Origin: Actinomadura pelletieri DSM 43383
GTDB taxonomy: Bacteria > Actinomycetota > Actinomycetes > Streptosporangiales > Streptosporangiaceae
Reading direction: 5' to 3'
Assembly: GCF_003634705.1 (NCBI RefSeq)
Contig: NZ_RBWU01000001.1
Coordinates: forward strand, 1,168,980 to 1,232,979
DNA: 64,000 nt
Positions 61,608 to 64,000 of the stretch are shown piece after piece (within the stretch, counting starts at the first letter, position 1; every line of letters starts with the position of its first letter). The notes under the pieces were generated by a model. The model ran no database searches. It saw only the letters and a program-made list of their open reading frames with translations, and had not been told where the DNA came from. Both the position numbers and the translations under genes were made by a program.

Positions 61608-64000
61608 GGCTCGACTCGCTGGTCAACCGCGGCGACTACTTCTCCGCGCACTACCTGGCCGAGGTGCTGCCGAAGGACGTCAAACGGGGCTTGCACGTCC
61701 GCTGGACGGACGAGGAGAAGGACGGCCGCGTCACCCCGCGCAAAGGCCTCCGGGCGCTCGGCAAACCGTACTTCGCGGACCGCAAGTACTTCGCCGACCA
61801 TGACGAACTGGCCCGCGCCGACGACCTCGACCAGCGCGACATGCCCGACGAATGGACGAAGCGGCTCGGTGAACTCCACGGCACCATCCTCCGTGCCCTC
61901 GGATACGAGGCGGAGCCCCGCGCACTGACCGTCCGCCGAACGGACGAGGACCACACCGTCCAGGTCGCCTACGCCGACGAGCACCTCATCGCCATCGAGT
62001 GCGGCTGGGCGACCGACGTGGACGCCGCGATGGACGCGCGCCTCCTCCACCCCCTCCAGCTCCCACCGAACCAGCTGATCGAGGACGGCACCGAACTCGC
62101 GTCCTGGCTGCACCGGATCGACGAACCGCCCCGCTACGTCCTGATCCTCGCCGGAGGCGTCATCGTCCTCGCCGACCGCGCCGGTTGGGGCGAGGGCCGG
62201 TACATCGCCGCCAGCCTCGACGTCGCGCTCGGCCGCAACGACCCGGCGGAACTGGAGGTCATCGCCGCGCTGTTCGGCGCCGACTCGCTGCTGCCCCCCG
62301 CCGAAGGCGGAGACGAACCGCTCGCCGAACTGCTCACCAGCTCCCGCAACCACGCGGTCGGCGTGTCCAAGGAGCTGCGGGACGGCCTCAAAGAATCCGT
62401 CGAACTCATCGCCAACGAGGTCCTGGACCGCATCCGGGAACAGGGCGCCGACCCCGAAGACGTCATGGAACCGCGCGAACTCGCCGACCAGCTCGGCCGC
62501 GAGTCGCTGCGATACCTGTACCGGATCCTGTTCCTGCTGTACGCGGAGGCCCGTCCCGAACTCGGCATCCTCCCCACCAAGGACCAGGACTACCTCAAGG
62601 GCTACGGCCTCGCCCGCCTCGGCGACCTGGTGGTCCGCGACCTCACCGGCGAACAGTCCCGCAACTCGTTCCACCTGTACGAGTCGCTCGACCTGCTGTT
62701 CCGGATGGTGAACAAAGGACACCGCCCCCGCAACGGCCACGACGACGACACCCCCGACGGCGAGGGCCTGCGCTTCGAACCCCTCCGCTCCGACCTGTTC
62801 GAGCCGCAGTCGGTGAAACTCATCGGCTCCATCACCGTGGACGACGACGAGGACGAACGCGTCATCGACACCCGGCTCCGCAACGGAACCTTGCACCGCG
62901 TCCTGCGCCGCCTCATGCTCACCAAGGGCCGCCGCAAGGAACGTGGTGGGTTCATCTCGTACGCGCAGCTCGGCATCAACCAGCTCGGCGCCGTGTACGA
63001 GGGCCTGATGTCGTACACCGGGTTCATCGCCCGCGAGGACCTGTACGAGGTCGCCAAGAACGGCGACCCCAAGGACGGCTCCTGGATGATCCCCGCATCC
63101 AAGGCCGACGACTACCCACAGGACGTCTTCGTCCGCCGCACGGACCAGACCGAGGAAGAGTTCGTCCGCTACGACAAGGGCACGTTCGTCTACCGCCTCG
63201 CAGGCCGCGACCGCGAAACCTCGGCGTCGTACTACACGCCCGAGTCACTGACCCAGGTCACCGTCCAACTCGCTCTCAAGCATCGACTCGACCAGGACGG
63301 GACGACCACGACGGCCCGCGAGATCCTCGGCTGGAAGATCTGCGAGCCCGCCCTCGGCTCCGGCGCCTTCCTCAACGAGGCCATTAACCAGGTCGCCGCC
63401 GAATACCTCAAGCGCCGCCAGAAGGAACTCGGCCGGGACATCGACCCGGACGACTACGAGACCGAGCTGCAACGCGCCAAGGCCTACATCGCGCTGCACA
63501 ACTCGTACGGCGTCGACCTGAACGACACCGCGATCGAGCTGGCCGAGGTGTCCCTCTGGCTGAACGTCATGCACCCCGGCCTCCAGGCCCCCTGGTTCGG
63601 CCTGCACCTACGTCGAGGCAACTCCCTCATCGGCGCGGGCCGCAAGGTCTACGACGCGGCGCAGCTCACCAAGGGCACCTGGCTGAAGGAAGCCCCGGAG
63701 GAAATCCCCTTCCGCGACGGCGAGATCCCGTCCGGCAAGGTCCACCACTTCTTGCTCCCCGCCGAAGGCTGGGGAGCCGTAGCCGGAGCCAAGGAAGCGA
63801 AGAACCTGGCCCCCGACCAGGCAAAGCAACTGGCCGCCTGGCGCAAGAAGATGAGGGCCAGGGTCTCCGACAAGGGCCGCAAGACAACCCAACTGAAGCG
63901 CCTCCAGGCCCTGACGAAGCGCGCCGAGTACCTGTGGGAACTGGTCATCCAGCGCCTCACCATCTCCGAACGCGAGATCAGCCGCGCCATCAACGTCTGG
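61604..64000 (+). CDS. adenine-specific DNA methyltransferase (DrmMI-type), partial
   Basis: 799 codons are open to the window end, so the 3' part is missing. GTG at 61604 overlaps the helicase stop. The first 560 residues are a large N-terminal region with a nuclease-like IAIECGW strand; then SAM-binding motif I (CEPALGSGAFLNE, near 580) and YGVDLNDTAIELAEVSLWLN. The catalytic NPPY motif has not been reached. Long adenine methylases of this layout occur as DrmMI in DISARM and as type IIG/BREX enzymes; the SNF2 partner favours DISARM. Confidence 0.8.
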   Translation, partial: MRLDSLVNRGDYFSAHYLAEVLPKDVKRGLHVRWTDEEKDGRVTPRKGLRALGKPYFADRKYFADHDELARADDLDQRDMPDEWTKRLGELHGTILRALGYEAEPRALTVRRTDEDHTVQVAYADEHLIAIECGWATDVDAAMDARLLHPLQLPPNQLIEDGTELASWLHRIDEPPRYVLILAGGVIVLADRAGWGEGRYIAASLDVALGRNDPAELEVIAALFGADSLLPPAEGGDEPLAELLTSSRNHAVGVSKELRDGLKESVELIANEVLDRIREQGADPEDVMEPRELADQLGRESLRYLYRILFLLYAEARPELGILPTKDQDYLKGYGLARLGDLVVRDLTGEQSRNSFHLYESLDLLFRMVNKGHRPRNGHDDDTPDGEGLRFEPLRSDLFEPQSVKLIGSITVDDDEDERVIDTRLRNGTLHRVLRRLMLTKGRRKERGGFISYAQLGINQLGAVYEGLMSYTGFIAREDLYEVAKNGDPKDGSWMIPASKADDYPQDVFVRRTDQTEEEFVRYDKGTFVYRLAGRDRETSASYYTPESLTQVTVQLALKHRLDQDGTTTTAREILGWKICEPALGSGAFLNEAINQVAAEYLKRRQKELGRDIDPDDYETELQRAKAYIALHNSYGVDLNDTAIELAEVSLWLNVMHPGLQAPWFGLHLRRGNSLIGAGRKVYDAAQLTKGTWLKEAPEEIPFRDGEIPSGKVHHFLLPAEGWGAVAGAKEAKNLAPDQAKQLAAWRKKMRARVSDKGRKTTQLKRLQALTKRAEYLWELVIQRLTISEREISRAINVW

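Noticed and set aside
1..64000. tRNA, rRNA, CRISPR array, insertion sequence or phage attachment site
   Set aside because: None seen by eye. No transposase or integrase frame is present; a covariance-model scan would be needed to exclude a small RNA.

Overview
The window is very GC-rich, with GTG starts, densely overlapping operons and a few TTA (bldA-type) codons, which points to an actinomycete. The dominant feature is a nearly complete prodiginine (red) biosynthetic cluster at about 23.7-52.9 kb. Prodiginines are known from Streptomyces and from Actinomadura; the many GTPase, AAA and kinase genes would suit Actinomadura or a relative, but the genus is an inference.

Region 1 (1-15.9 kb): a partly duplicated hypothetical gene is followed by one long co-directional operon (1883-15841). 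It encodes a membrane DUF4407 protein, a compact radical-SAM activase-like protein, a coiled-coil protein, a double CbxX-type AAA ATPase, a zinc-ribbon protein, a TRAFAC-type GTPase, a large GTPase-associated-type protein, a degenerate Hsp70/actin-fold protein and a second coiled-coil protein. No metabolic enzyme is visible. It reads as an NTP-dependent multi-protein machine, possibly a conflict or signalling system, and is one of the two least described parts of the window.

Region 2 (15.9-24.4 kb): a DUF4259 protein, a secreted GH25 muramidase and a small secreted protein are followed by a NarL-type two-component pair whose response regulator is frameshifted. Divergent from these lies a secreted-type 75-aa peptide with two CysCys pairs, then a hairpin, then a radical SAM/SPASM enzyme: a candidate RiPP locus. 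A PucR-type regulator and a RedZ-like orphan regulator with a TTA codon and no phospho-acceptor Asp close the region.

Region 3 (25.1-52.9 kb): the red cluster. redQ-O-N-M-(LK)-J-I-H-G-X-W-Y form one operon, followed by redD (SARP) and then redP-R, a 36-aa membrane peptide, a kinase-fold protein and redV. Bipyrrole (MBC) branch: RedM loads proline on RedO, RedW oxidises it, RedX and RedN extend it and add serine, RedV oxidises and RedI methylates. Alkylpyrrole branch: RedP/R/Q make the acyl chain, RedJ releases it, and a fused RedL-RedK megaenzyme builds the 2-alkylpyrrole. RedH joins the halves and RedG probably cyclises the tail. Direct repeats of a TCAGCGK heptamer at 11-12 bp spacing lie upstream of both redQ and redP and look like RedD operators. 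A 173-bp tandem duplication spans the redN/redM junction. No redU-type phosphopantetheinyl transferase is in the window.

Region 4 (52.9-57.7 kb): two TetR regulators, an MMPL exporter (possible prodiginine exporter), an MmyB-type XRE regulator and a divergent SnoaL-like protein.

Region 5 (57.8-64 kb): a Ser/Thr kinase, an SNF2 helicase and an adenine methyltransferase cut by the window edge. The helicase-methylase pair matches the start of a class 1 DISARM anti-phage island (drmD-drmMI); drmA/B/C would be expected beyond 64 kb.
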